A model generated the notes under the pieces. That model was not told the origin of the DNA. It did no database searches and worked only from the letters and a program-made list of their open reading frames with translations. From Elysia chlorotica (Eukaryota > Mollusca > Gastropoda > Plakobranchidae), in assembly GCA_003991915.1 (NCBI GenBank), contig RQTK01000003.1:533113-597112 (forward strand): a stretch of DNA of 64,000 nucleotides, written 5' to 3'. Made by a program: the position numbers and the translations under genes. Within the stretch, counting starts at the first letter, position 1. The number at the start of each line of letters is the position of its first letter. This document shows positions 47,736 to 61,179 of this stretch, one piece after another.

Positions 47736-50700
47736 TTACACTTGGATGATCTGATAGGAATCCCCTGATAAAAGTTGGAAAACAAAATTAAGAATGAAAT
47801 CTATGTACAATGTTTGAACAGTCATAACTATTGCTCTACGACAATCATTCTTCTGACATTTAAAAGTCCAAACTTTGTTTCAGTTTTAGAATAAAAAAAC
47901 AATTTTTTAAATAAAAATGTGATGTCACTATGAGTACTTAAATGATGAGTAGTATATGTTTACTTATCTTACCCTTGAAACGTAGAACGTTATCTACCTT
48001 GTACTGCAGATCGGTGCCTATCAAAAGGTTTCCCTGGAAACAAAAGCATATAAAAATTTAGAAAGCAGAGCTAACAAAAAATCATATCGATTTCCAGTAA
48101 TTTTTCGTTCTCCTACACATTTGATTAAAAAAAAAAAAGGCATGAAAGGCTCTAAATGAAACATATTCTAAATGCATATAGAAAAAAGAAATGACAGAGG
48201 ATTCTAAATGAAACATATTCTTAAATATATGTAGATTAAACATATATTTGGCTTTTTTCTATGCCACTAGAGAAAAATTAGAAAATGAACATTTTCACAG
48301 AACGGGTGCAGTAAAGCAATGTTGCATGATCACATATTACACAAGTAAATTAGAAAACATAACGACAATGTGTTTCATATTTCTAAAAAAAAAAAAAGTT
48401 ACATGAAAATGATTCCCCAAATCCAGGAAATGATGTTGAGAGTGTATTGCCGCTTGCTACTGCTAGTTACCAACAACCGTGATGGTCTCGACACACTGCC
48501 TTGGCTAAACACAGAGACTGTTAGGGACTGACCAGAGAGTGCGCCACAGTGAGCGAGCGACTAAGGGGGAACACAGTACACACCACACAGTTCACGATTT
48601 CATGTTAACTGTCAGTCTGTCTTGTGGTTTTTTGTGAAATAGATCTCTAGCTCCACGCCACATGGGATAGCTAACAGTTGCAAATACTTTGTTCTGTTAG
48701 CTTGCTACATTTGGTGAACCCGAAAGCATACGTTTTATGTACTACTATAGAGCTAGAATCTAGATTAGATCTAAACACCAAACATGGCAGTTGAAAGCGT
48801 AGCCGTTTAACTACCCACATTTTGGATGTCAAGTCCAGCGGCGTGATTTGCTCAGGCGGAGGCCCAGTTCGCTCTACGGAACATCTCACAGGATGAAACT
48901 AAATACTTTCATGCAGTGTCTTCACTTGACAGTACAACGGCTAGGCGTGCACTCTTCTTCATTACTAACCCTCCGCAGACAGACAAATATGCATGTCTTA
49001 AATATTTACTTACGTCTGCTTTCGGCATGAAGGAGCGAAAGAGCCTCAGGCCTTTTAAATTATCACAGGTTAGGCAATGCTACGCTGTCATAACTAATGG
49101 ATGCTGTCCCTGTAGGGTAATCACAGACCATGCTTCATTTTCAAACTATTTATGCAGCAGCTTTCAGACCATATCCGGATACCCCTCGCGAACTCGGGCA
49201 CGGATGACTACAGAGCCCTTACCCAAGCAAGTTGGCCACTGCTGATTTCGCATGCGCTACGCATACAAACATATTTGTGGAGCAGCTTTGTTTTTTCCAC
49301 TGTCCTTTTGGCACAGGTGCACCCATCATGTTCAAAGTTTTCCACTTTCAGAAAAGGAAACAGCCAGGGAAGTGCCAGAGCGGGCCAGCAGTAGCGTCCA
49401 CCACTACTGGTTTGCACGATCCGCAACTTTTTGTCACAAATGACATTTCCGGAAGACATTTCCTGGTGAACATTGGTGCCCAGGTGTCCTTCGTCCCAGC
49501 CTCGGCGTTGGACAAACACTCTGGCCCGTCTGATAAACATCTACAAGCAGCCAACGGTACACCTATCCTCATGTACGGTTCTCGCACACTACCTTTACGA
49601 TTGAATGATCGTCTGTACAATGCAAAACTCATTTTGGTCGACGTCAAGCTACCTTTTTTAGGTGCAGATTTCTTTCGCCAACATAACCACCACGTTGATC
49701 CACGTGGTCAAACTCTCATTGAAATGACTTTTTTGTCATCACCGTGTTTCACAAGCAAGATCCACGTACCAGAGCTCACTCCTATTGAAACAAAGTGACA
49801 AATTTCGCAAAATTATAACACCTATCTTTTCATCGTCGACCGTGACGCATGGGGTACAACACTGCATAGCTACCATGGGTTCCCCAGTTCATGTGCGAGC
49901 TCGACGTTTGGCTCCAGACAATCTAGCTGTCGTCAAGAGAGAATTTCTGGAAATGGAAAAAATGGGCGCGATTAGGAAATCAAGCAGCCCATGGGCCTCA
50001 CCCCATATATTGTTCCAAAGCAGAACTGGCGTTCGTGCGGAGACTGCCGTCACCTTAACGATGTCACGACGCCGGATCGCTATCCTATCCCAAATATACA
50101 GATTTTTCCTTGCAGCTAGTTGGGAAAACCGTGTTGTCAAAGATTGACTTGGTACGGGGATATCATCAGATACCCATGCATCCCTAAAACTGCTATCATC
50201 AACCCTTTTGGACTCTACGAGTTCTTTAGAATGCCATTTGGTTTAGAAAATGCAGCTCAAACGCTTCAACGATTGATGGACTCTGCTCTCCAAGGCGTGA
50301 ATTGTTCTTTCGTCTACCTAGACCACATCTTTGTAGCCAACTCATCGGAGAAAGAGCACCTAGCCGATATAAAACTTGTTTCTCAAAGGTTAAAAGATTT
50401 TGGACGGGTTGTCAAGCTAGAAAAATTCATATTGGTCAAAAGACAATAGATTTCTTAGACTACCAGGTATCACAATATGGCACAGTTTTTCTGCCGTGCA
50501 AGGTCAAGGCCATACAGGAATTTCAAAAACTTCTTAAGATCATAGATCTACAAGAATTTCTCCGGATGATAAACTTCTATCACCACTTCATTCCCAACGC
50601 TGCTACTCTACTTCAACCATTATACTGTGCTCTCAAGGGGTCAAAACCCCACCAAACTGTCGAGTGGTCAGAGGATATAACAGCATCCACAGCTAGCAAA

Positions 50701-53700
50701 ACAGCTCTTGCAAATGCTGCCATGCTCACACACCCCACTCCTGGAGCGCCTATTTTGTTGACAAGCGATGCATCCAATCGACCCGTTGGAGCTGTTTTAG
50801 AGCAATGTGTCAGTGGCTCATGGCGTCCTCTCGCTTTCTTCAGCAAAAAGCTACGTCCACCTGAAAATAAAATACAGCACTTTCAACAGAGGGCTCTCTT
50901 GGGTTTGTACTTGGCAGTGCATCCTTTTCGATACTTCTTGGGGGGAAGACCATTTAAAATATGTACAGACCATAAACCGCAACTGGGCGTCATGTCCATA
51001 GCGTCTGAATTATCCACAGATATTACAAAAATCTCTGAGAAAAGCAGCGTGGTTGCCGACTGTCTTTCCCGCACAACCAGTACTTTAAACAACTTTGTCC
51101 TCGGCATAGACTATACAACGATGGTCGAAGCACAAATATAAGATGCTGACGTAAAAGCATTAGGTACATCAGCTACAGGCCTAAAAAGTTAGTCCAACAC
51201 TGATCTGTGACGCAGGACCAGTTCTTCTTTGTGGTCTATCCTTAGATCATCCCCGACCCTTGGTTCCTGGCGAATTTCAACGTCAGGTGTTTGAGGCTAT
51301 CCACAACCTAGCGCACCTGGGTCAGAAGTCAACGGTCAAGCTGCTAACAAACTTGTCTGGTACGGGATTAAAAAGCAGGGGAGCAAATGGACAAGGGAAT
51401 GCCTTGCTTGCCAAGCTTCTAAAATACAGAACCACGTTCGTCACCCATTTTGCAAATCCCAGTCCCTCAGAGAAAATTCAGTCATATCCACATCGACCTC
51501 GTTGGTCCACTCACACTGTCAGAAACTGAGGCTTCAGGTATATCCTCACAGTGATTGACCAGAGTACGCGTTGGCCAGAGGCAATACCTCTGGTCCATAC
51601 AACCACTAAAGAATGCGCACAAGCTCTTATTAGACACTGGATCGCCCATTTTGGTGTTCCGCAAGATATGTCCTCAGACAGAGGACCTCAATTTACATCT
51701 TCTCTCTGGAATGAGATTGCCAATCAACATGTCATCTGTCTCCACAGAAACACTGCATACCACCCACAATAAAATGGAGTGGTGGAACGTTTCCATAGGA
51801 CTTTAAAAGCAGCACTTAAAGCATGCCTTCCAGGTCCGAACTGGGTAGATGAACTCCTCCTAAGTACTTATGGGGCTCAGAACCATGCCCAAGGAAGACC
51901 TGCACGTCTCAGCAGCAGAAGCAAAAATTGTGTACGGAGAACCTTTGACCGTAGCAGCAGAGTTAATTCACCCAAAAACTAAACCCTCATTCAATGATCC
52001 TTTCCACTCAGTTCTGAAAACTCCAAGCATCCCAACTCCCCCCCCACCCCCTTCCCCCCAAAAGGGTAAAATTGCAATACTGTCGTGAGAAAATAAGTTT
52101 AGGCCTAGATTGTCATACATACCTCCTGGAGAAGAAGCATAGTGTTACTGAACTGCACGTCACCAACCATGGGCAGTGGGACACCCTTTGCTGCGATTAC
52201 TGGTGAAAAGAAGAGAAAAGGCACACACACTTTACAGTAAACATCAAATGCATGGAATTTGGACTTAAAGAACGCCGTACATACAGCAAACAAAAACAAA
52301 ATCCCAGTTTTGCCTCTTCTTTGTCTTAAGTGAATTATCTTTCATCAAAGGTGTCAACTCAACAAGCTCACAAAGATGTTTTCCAAAACATAAGTTAAAA
52401 TTCAAACTGAAACCGATCTGCTGTTAGCAAAGAATTTTAGCTCTACAACGGGTCAAAGCTGATGGCATGTTAGCCAAAGAGTGAAAAAAGAATGGCTGCT
52501 GAGTATGATTGGAGTTCCAAGAGACAAAACTACAATAACTTGTTTAGTAGGAATGGATGGGAATGCTTAAGGTTTTAAATAGTGGGATGAGTGTTAGTAG
52601 AATGGGGAGGGAGGGCGGTGGGGATGTTGTAGAGTGGTAGGAGGTAAGTGGAAATGTGATTGCCTCAGCATCTTCTACTAAGTAGAAAAGGCATGACACT
52701 GACACTGAGCTACCAATGACCTGATCAAACTACATGTTAAACACACTATTGAAAGCAAAAAAAGTTTGTGGACTCTGGATGTACTGTAACACACATTCTC
52801 AAGTAGAAATAGTGGATTCTATAAGGAAATAGGCAACATTGATAAAGGCTAAAGAATTATACAAAGCATTGTGTTCATTTATAGTATAAGGGTGTCTGTT
52901 GTTAATGTGCTTGGCCTATTAAACTTTAAACAAAATTTTTATATTTCGATGTTTTACAGAGTATAAAAGTCACAGACAGGAAAATCAAAGCCAAAAAAAG
53001 ATGGACTCCCAAAGCCTGAATGTAATGCAAAGCAAAACTTTAAACTTAACCTATTGGCTATGAAAAAACCCCCACAAGAATAAACAGATGAAGGTTACTC
53101 TTTGTCATGTTTTCAAATGAGTTGAATCATCAGTATAATGATATAGCAACCCATTTCTGACAATCAATATCATCAAGTTAAATATTCAACATGTATACAT
53201 TGGACTGGTTTCAATACTGCACAAACTTAAATATCTCTTAATTATCTAAATGTTGAAAATTTCTATTGCCAAAGAGACAATACAGTGCTTACCAATGATG
53301 TGGCAAAGAAAAAGAAAAGAAGCAGAGCACAAAGATCAACCAAGCAAGCATTCTACTGACATGCTCAAAATACGGTATTGATGAAAGTTATGATAGGGTT
53401 AAAAGTTAATATCAGACTTTGCAAGACTGTTAGGAAATACAAACGGAAAATGTTGATCGAACTATAGTGTGTAACACATGTTTTGTACTAAAAGCTTTAA
53501 TTTATATTTTTAAAAAGTTGATATTGTTGTATACAGTGTAAGGTAATTGATATTTAGCACTAAATACTTACCATTAAGCTTAGGAATGACAATAAAGCTC
53601 AAAACTCCATTTATTACAGTGTTCAGCACAGAGGGCTATAATACATCAACAAAAGAGGATAAAATGTCTTGTATTACAAAAACAATAAATTTGAAATTTA

Positions 53701-56700
53701 TGCATATACATTTAAAAAAAAAATAAAACGTTGCCATTTTCTTATTTATTTTTCAAAAAAGTTTTTCACAACAGTAGAGGGTATTAAAATTTAAAGATCC
53801 CCATCACAAGTTTTTCCATTTAAATTGTTTCTTCAATATTTCATTTTGTACAATAGGATTCACTACAAAAATTTGAAATATTAATTTATAAAAAAAAAAC
53901 AACATTGGTGTGCAATGAAAAAAACACAGGACCAAGAGAAATTACTTAAAGTTTGGAAATCAATTTTGTAATTTGTTAAATTAAAAATTTTTCAGAGTGA
54001 ATTTTCACGAAGACAAATTCGTATAGAGAATTGAAAATTAATAATATGATGTATACGACTTACAAAGAGAGGGCCAATTGCAGATTTCTCAAGAGACAGT
54101 TTGAAGCTGGAATATTGCAAATTGAAACCATAAAAATATTAAATAAAATAAAAAAGAAACTTTTGCAAATAATAATAAAGACATGTAGCCTAATTAGGAC
54201 TCGAGATGTTAGTTGGTTTTATGAAATATGCATCAATTTTCTTCAATCGATATTGTGCATCTTTTTTAAATTATTTCGTAAATTTCAACACAAAAACTTT
54301 GTTAAATTAGCCTGTTTCCTGTTTTAAATTTCTTAACACAACCAATTTTGTTTTGTTTCTTTAATTCACATTTTGTTTTAAAATTATTCTCTCAGACTGC
54401 TAGTTTCTTTATTTTCCTTTTCTTTCCAATAATTATGACAGTTTGCATTAACATTTCATATTTTATATTCTGAAGATCATGTTATTTCTTATTGAGCTTT
54501 CATAAAGAAATTGAATATCTTCCTAATTTATATTATAAAATTTAAAAATAAAAGAGCTAAAGACCCTCCCAAAACAACATGTTAGTTATTACATTTCTAA
54601 ATTGAAAGATGGTAAGCATACAGTATGTGATAGGAAAGGCACCACTTGAGGTTCAGAAAAGTGTGATAAGTGATACAAATTTACACTCTACATACATACT
54701 ACTATCTCCTTATTTCATATAAATAAAGCTCTTAGCATTTTCTTTTAAAAGGACAGACTCTACAGCAAGGATTTCTTTTTACCTGTAGTCAGTGATTTCT
54801 GCATTCAGGTTTTGGTCTTTTACATTGGGTTGCAGTGTCAGAGATGCATTCTGTTTTAAAAAAGTGCAACATGAAAGGCATTTTGCATATTTAATCTTAA
54901 TTTATTTAATTTATATGATTGTGAAATAGAAAAGCGCTGAATATTAGAAAAGTGGACACTAAATCTGCAGATGATGAGTTGTGTGCAAAATACTAGTAAG
55001 CATCCCATGAATGATTTTTCGCAAAAGATGTTTGTCTCAACTTTTTCTGGAATTACACTCGTCCAGTGGTAAAGGCTTCTTTGGATGCATATTCCTTACA
55101 TTTTAAGGAATAAATTCTTTCCTCGGCATTGTGCCATTTTTATTTATTTCCTGAAATTCTACCCAAGGATGCATGTGTTCGGGTGGTGGGGGGGGCTGCT
55201 ATTTATTTTCTAAATTAATTTTGATTTTTTAAACTTTTTGTTGAAAATTTATAGTGCTTTGCATAAGTTTCCAGGGTAGGACCACTGTCATCTTTAAAAT
55301 CCAGGGTGACAAATGCAAATTATAAGTAAAGACGGTAGCACCTAAGTTCAGTTTTAACAAGGTTTGAATAACTGAGTAATTTTTAACCTATGGGCCACTC
55401 TTATGACTATTTAAATCTCAATGTTCTCAGATTGGATGGAAGTACCCAAATTCTATTGTAGAATTTGGGATACGAACAACAGCAGTCCCTAAGACAATTG
55501 TGACCAATAATACACTGACTGCAGAACTCAGCACTTTTGTGGATATGTTAGTTCGGACTCCCGAGAATGAACTGATTTTTCTTGCTACATTAATTGTGGT
55601 TTGTATATCAATTTTGAATTTGTATTTGTTCTTTTTCTGAAAATTAGGCTAACTTTAATTCAAATATTTATTTTATGCATCCTTGATGGGCTCATACCAG
55701 GGTAAAATTTCAGCAACAAAACAAAAAACCAGTAATTCTAAGGAGATTTATTTAAAGAATTGAATTTTTTTTTAAATGCCCAAATCATCTATTTTATCAA
55801 CATGCTGTAGGAAGAGTATTTGATGCCGATATATAAAAATGTTGATGTATAGCCAATGACAACCCCCCCCCCTCAAAAAAAAACAACAAAAACAACAACA
55901 AACAAACAAGGGAAGGTAGGTGCTAACGGGACAACTATATTTTTATACACGGTTGGTTCCCTTGAGTTCTAATACGGGTGTTGGGGGAATAATTATTGAT
56001 TTATTCATATTCAATGTCATTAGTTTTCCCCTTTGGGCACTGATTTATTTAATTTCAAATAATTAAAAAAAAATTAAGCGACAGATGTATGGTTATAATT
56101 GAGAAGTTGTTAGGGAAGTGTGTGCAAATGAATGGATTGTAATGATTATAAATGTTATCACAAGGGTAACAAACAAATGTTATCACAAGGGTAACAAAAA
56201 AATGTTATCACAAGGGTAACAAAAAAAATAGATGTACCTGTGGGATAATCGTCCCAATACACTTTAGGCTGCAGGTGGTATTCAAATAGGATTCTCTATC
56301 AACAGACAGCTGATGATTGTAAGAAAAGAGAAAAAAGTATAAGCTTGGACACTATTTGAATTTAGTAAAAACATTCATGGCTCTACAATTCAAATGCCAT
56401 ATACTAATTACTATGTTTTTCATGTTACTTAATAAAGTCTGCCTTCATTCTACTCCTTTACCTCCCCTTATTTTTCTTATTTTTCTTTTTATCTTGGCTT
56501 GATCATTGTAGAATTGATCTATTATTCCTAAACTTAAGAAACATAAGATAAAGACACCTTAAATGAATTGAAAATTTAAAGTTATTTCTAAGATGCAAAA
56601 CAACAACTATGCCATAATACCCACATCTTTTTTAGTGACATTGTATTTCAGGTAACCATTTGTGTGTGCCTGGTAGAAGAAGGTGTTTGGGGTGTAATCT

Positions 56701-59343
56701 GTAACCCAGATGTACACCATACGACTGTTGTCTGTCCATGCTGGGATAGGTTGAGGGCTAAATGGAGCTTCCTTTATTGCTGCCTCCCAAAAAACTTCAC
56801 CCTGTGTAGCAATTTAAAGCAAATAATTTTTGTACTCTTATCAGGAAACTAGGGACTCCTTAAGATTAAAAAGACATGCGGCCCATCTCAGAAAATTTTT
56901 TGTTTCAAGTTTTCCTACGGACAAAAAATTGTGTGGATCTTTACTTCAGTTAATAAGCATGTGAAGTTTTACAAAATTTAAATTTCTACAACTTTTGCAA
57001 TTATTGTTTTTGATGACAGACGACTTGCATTACACACATTTTGTCAATTTTCATGTTTTTCTTGTATCATCTTTTTTCTCTCCAAAAATAACTGAATTAT
57101 TTGTGGAGGTTTGTCCTTGAAATAAAATGAAATTTTGTTCTATTTTAAATACTGCTGTACCGTTTTAATGGAAAACTATGTAAAAAAAAAAGGACCTTGC
57201 AAATTTACAAGTTCATGGATATTTCAACAATCCATTCCCATGAAATGGTTCACATTTTTAACATATAGCCACAATTAGAGCAGTCAAACCTTGTCCAAGA
57301 TTTCTATGTAATCAGCAGTGATAGTAGGTGAAGCTACTAGTCTGTAGTCCACTAGAAAATGTTTGGCCAATTCAACCGTTACTAAAAAGAAGAAAAAAAG
57401 ATATAAAAGATGTTACCATTTAAATCACAAGTGGCAGTATACAGATTGGACTTGTTACCAAATGTATGATATAAATGCTGATAGAGTATGAATTTGCAAA
57501 TTATTGTAACTCATCTAAAAACAAGGGGCTATTCAAAACAGTAGTTCCCTCAATCATTGAATCTGGAAGACAAGTATACCAATGCAGAAAATGAAATGGA
57601 ACATACAAATACGTTCTTAATGAGCCTGATATAATGCAGAAATGCTAATTGAAAACAAAACCCAAAGCCGTTAAAATTGTACTCACCTACCATACTGGCA
57701 AGAGATCTCTCTGCATCACTGTTTACTACCTTGACAACGGCTTCACAAATCTGAAATTGACATTAACATTAAGGAAACTAGACCTTTTTTAATATCCTTC
57801 TAACAAACTAGATAAGAGCATTAAATTAATGTACATGTAGTTATTTCAGGAAAAAAATCATTTTCATCAGCCATATCTTTGCACAATTTAAACATTTCTT
57901 TTTTTCTGTTTGCCAACGGCAATGATTGCTAATCTGCATTTCTTATAACAGTCTTCAAAATAGTACACATTATGCACTATGAACATTTGCACTCGTTAAT
58001 AAGTTTTAACAAAACTACCTTGGGTGGTATTGCATCTCTCATCTTTCTCTCTGCTGTGTGACGAAACAAATTGAGAATAAATGCAGTTCCACCATGGAAG
58101 CTAACTTTCACATCCCCAATACTGCAGGAACATCCTTTTGAGGCAATGGATGGACGACCAGTGCCATCTATGCCTGATATAATTGGAAATAAACAAATGT
58201 TAGTTCAGAGCACTGAGTACCAGCCAGTATTGTTGTAATTTATTTAAACAATTTTAACTAACAGTATCCAATGATAGTTATTTTTTTTTTAACGTATCTT
58301 TCTTAAAAATAGACCTAAAAAACAAACCATGGCTTTAGTCTCTAACAAATACAGTGGAAACTTCATAATTCGAATTGCTTGAAGTTGGATCTAAACTTTA
58401 AATTAAGAGGATTTGAATTACAGAAGAAGACATACCTGAACCACAAATGTTGACCGTTAATTTAAAAAAAATGCAATTATGCACGGCCTATGCCTATGTT
58501 TTCTTTCTTTAGCAACAATCTCCAAACCCTAATTCCTTTAAATGCTGCCCTGGGCAGAAATATGCATTGAATTCTGCTTGACAAATAGCACTTTTGTGAT
58601 GCCTACTAGTGATGTTAGATTCGAATTAGGAAAATCAAACTAGAAAGACTTTGAATTATGAGTCTGATTTTAAACAACCTCGTATCTTGCAAAATTTGGT
58701 CTGAGAAATTCAAATTATCAGGCTTCGTTTTGTAAGGTTTCCACTGTACAGACTTTATTAAGTGGAAACCTGCATATAAAAATAGCATTTTGATATTATT
58801 GAGTTATAATCAATAAATATTGAAGCAAGACAAATCTTTTTTTGATCTTCTGTTCTGGTTATTAGTCGAATCTTGATTCATTGTTTTCTAATTTCACTGA
58901 GAGGCAATCTTGACTTGTAATCATATTTCTGCATTTTAAAAGTTGCCTTTATCTTTGAAACAAATATCAATAATTAATAACAGCACAAACCAAAGCCAGC
59001 TGTCTCTGCTACACTCATTCCTGTGATAGAAACATCAAAACTACCAGAGGTTGATATCTTAGCTCTGGGAAAGAAATAAAAGGATAAGTGAGGAAATGAA
59101 TACAGTGTGACAAAATTTATTAGCATAAAAGCTCATATAAAAATATTCAATGATGGTCTAGAATTGATGTAAAAAATGAAATAATATTATAAAAAAATAA
59201 TGTATGCTTAATAATTTCAAGGGGGAAATGTTTTTCAAAATAGTAATTTAAATGAAGCTATAGATGAGGAGAAAGAGAGAAAAAGAGTGAGATAGAGAAG
59301 AGAAAGATAGAAGAGGTACAGGAAAGACATAAAGGAGACATAA

Positions 59344-59392
<49 letters not shown>

Positions 59393-61133
59393 AAACAAAG
59401 AGATGAAGAACAGGAAATCATGTTAAGTAAAGAAGAGAACAATGCAAAAAGATTGAGAGAACACGCATTAATTCCACTTGGAAAAAAATAGTGTCACTGA
59501 GTTAAAGAAGATATTCAGACTTACATGATTGCGATAAGTTTCTGAGGACTTACATTCCCTTTTTGTATTTCACCCTCCAGTCGGCATGGATAGTGATACC
59601 AAAATTAGAGAGTGCCCATGATATGCCATTTGCTCCAGGCACTAGAGAAATGCTGCTGGCGGGTGGCGCCAAATCTGTTAATCGAATGCTTCAAGGATAT
59701 AAAAATAGGAGCAAAAAAAAAATTTATTTTTATTTTTGACAAAAAAATGTTAATAATGTTTAGAAGATTCATTGAGACGGTAACTTTTTAGACAAACATG
59801 TGAATATTGCCATCAAGCTTTGTTTTTCTATAAAAAAAAGAAGCATCTAAAATTAGAAACTTTTCACTAAGTTAGACAAACTTGTTTAAATCCTTCTTGG
59901 ATAATGGAGATGAGTTCATTTCTAAAGTAACGTCAATAAAAATAGGTACAATATTTTCTCTACATTAATCTCCTGTGTGTAAAACCTGCAAAAAGCCTCA
60001 AAACTAAATATGATTTGGCACAACCAAGCAAATACAAATGATAAGCTATATCTATTATGTCACAGGAAATCCACAATTATGGGCCTTCTCTTTTGTGTAC
60101 CTAAATTAAATTTGCCAGATAATTTTGAAAATCCAATTAAGCCATGAAGGTGCACATCTTTGAATACAGGAACATGTCATTTCATAACACAGATAAAATG
60201 AGTCTTCTGGGTCAGGCAATGCTGACATAATCTAAAATGCTCTACTTGAAAGGAGGTAAATCGTTCAGTACCACTGTGATTGAGTTTTTGAATGATTATT
60301 TCTTCTGAAATCATATCTTAGTATTATAAGGAAGAATTACATGTACTTTTTTTTACTAACCAAATCCTGGAAATGATCAAGAGTTTCTTTTTTATACTAT
60401 ACCTAATTAAGGCTGTCGGGACTATAGCTCTTAAGTTTAAAAACTATAAGTAACATACTTAATAACTGTAACAACTTAATGGTAAAGATAGACATTACTT
60501 GCTGATATCATATGATAAATGTCCATCTTTCCCGCCCTGATTCGGGATGGTTAGTGACCTTAGCTGTTTCACAATGTCAGCATGGGCAACTGCGTTAGCT
60601 GTTGAGGATGAAGGTTTCAACAATGATTTCATTATTTCATTTAAAAAGAACAAGACATTATCTAAGAAAATGTTCAACAGTAATGGAAAAAGAGCCCTCA
60701 ATGATATACAAAAGGTTGTTAAAAAAATATGAAAAACTCGTGCATTCATTCAAGGCCATTACAAAATTTGTAAGAAAGAAAAAAATCATATAATACGCAC
60801 ATCACTAGGGTATTCATTTAGGAAATGGAAGTTGTTGCACATGTAGTTCAAAAATGAAATTCGCATTGTAATAATTGTAAACCTGAGGCTATATGAAAAC
60901 TAAAAAAGAAAAAGTTTCAAATAAGAGAAGAATAATTATAAATGAAGTACATGTGTTGAATTGAATTGATGTAATCCATTAAGATCAATAATGCAATATA
61001 ATATTTATGGTCAAAATCTTCTTGGCACAGATACAATTCGATGACATGGTTAAATGATAGTGATGTCGATAAAACAACATTAGGATAATAGAAATAAATA
61101 ATAATACACATGTAATAACAACAACAACAACAA

Positions 61134-61179
<46 letters not shown>

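Larger units (their letters stand above)
48519..52080 (+). mobile_element. Ty3/gypsy LTR retrotransposon, degenerate, no 3' LTR seen
   Basis: It lies in the last-but-one long intron of the distal LBP/BPI-like gene, in the opposite orientation. A candidate 5' LTR starts tgttagggactgacc at about 48519 and ends just before a primer-binding site at 48712. Gag, protease, RT/RNase H and integrase segments follow in the usual order, split by frameshifts and stops. After the integrase, a C-rich tract (52041-52065) precedes normal intron, and no second LTR copy is recognisable, so the 3' end is probably truncated. A tRNA-Trp-like primer site suggests the CsRn1-type branch; this is inference. Confidence 0.85.
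54851..56237. other. Interval between exons 9 and 11 of the distal LBP/BPI-like gene, containing the inversion
   Basis: It holds the plus-strand exon 10. A G-run at about 55185-55195 lies to its left and a C-run at about 55862-55871 to its right, an inverted pair of homopolymers that might mark breakpoints. A tandem repeat lies at 56149-56228. Exact breakpoints cannot be fixed by eye. Confidence 0.5.

Noticed and set aside
47639-47764. An acidic C-terminal extension (frame with CFENDDEDEYSKYY) in the last exon of the distal LBP/BPI-like gene
   Set aside because: The exon 15 donor is phase 1, which puts the last exon in a different frame ending at 47736. That frame also matches the paralogue tail (GDSY versus AEPY).
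56149-56228. CRISPR-like array (three repeats)
   Set aside because: The units are directly adjacent with only A-run variation and no spacers, and the context is a eukaryotic intron.
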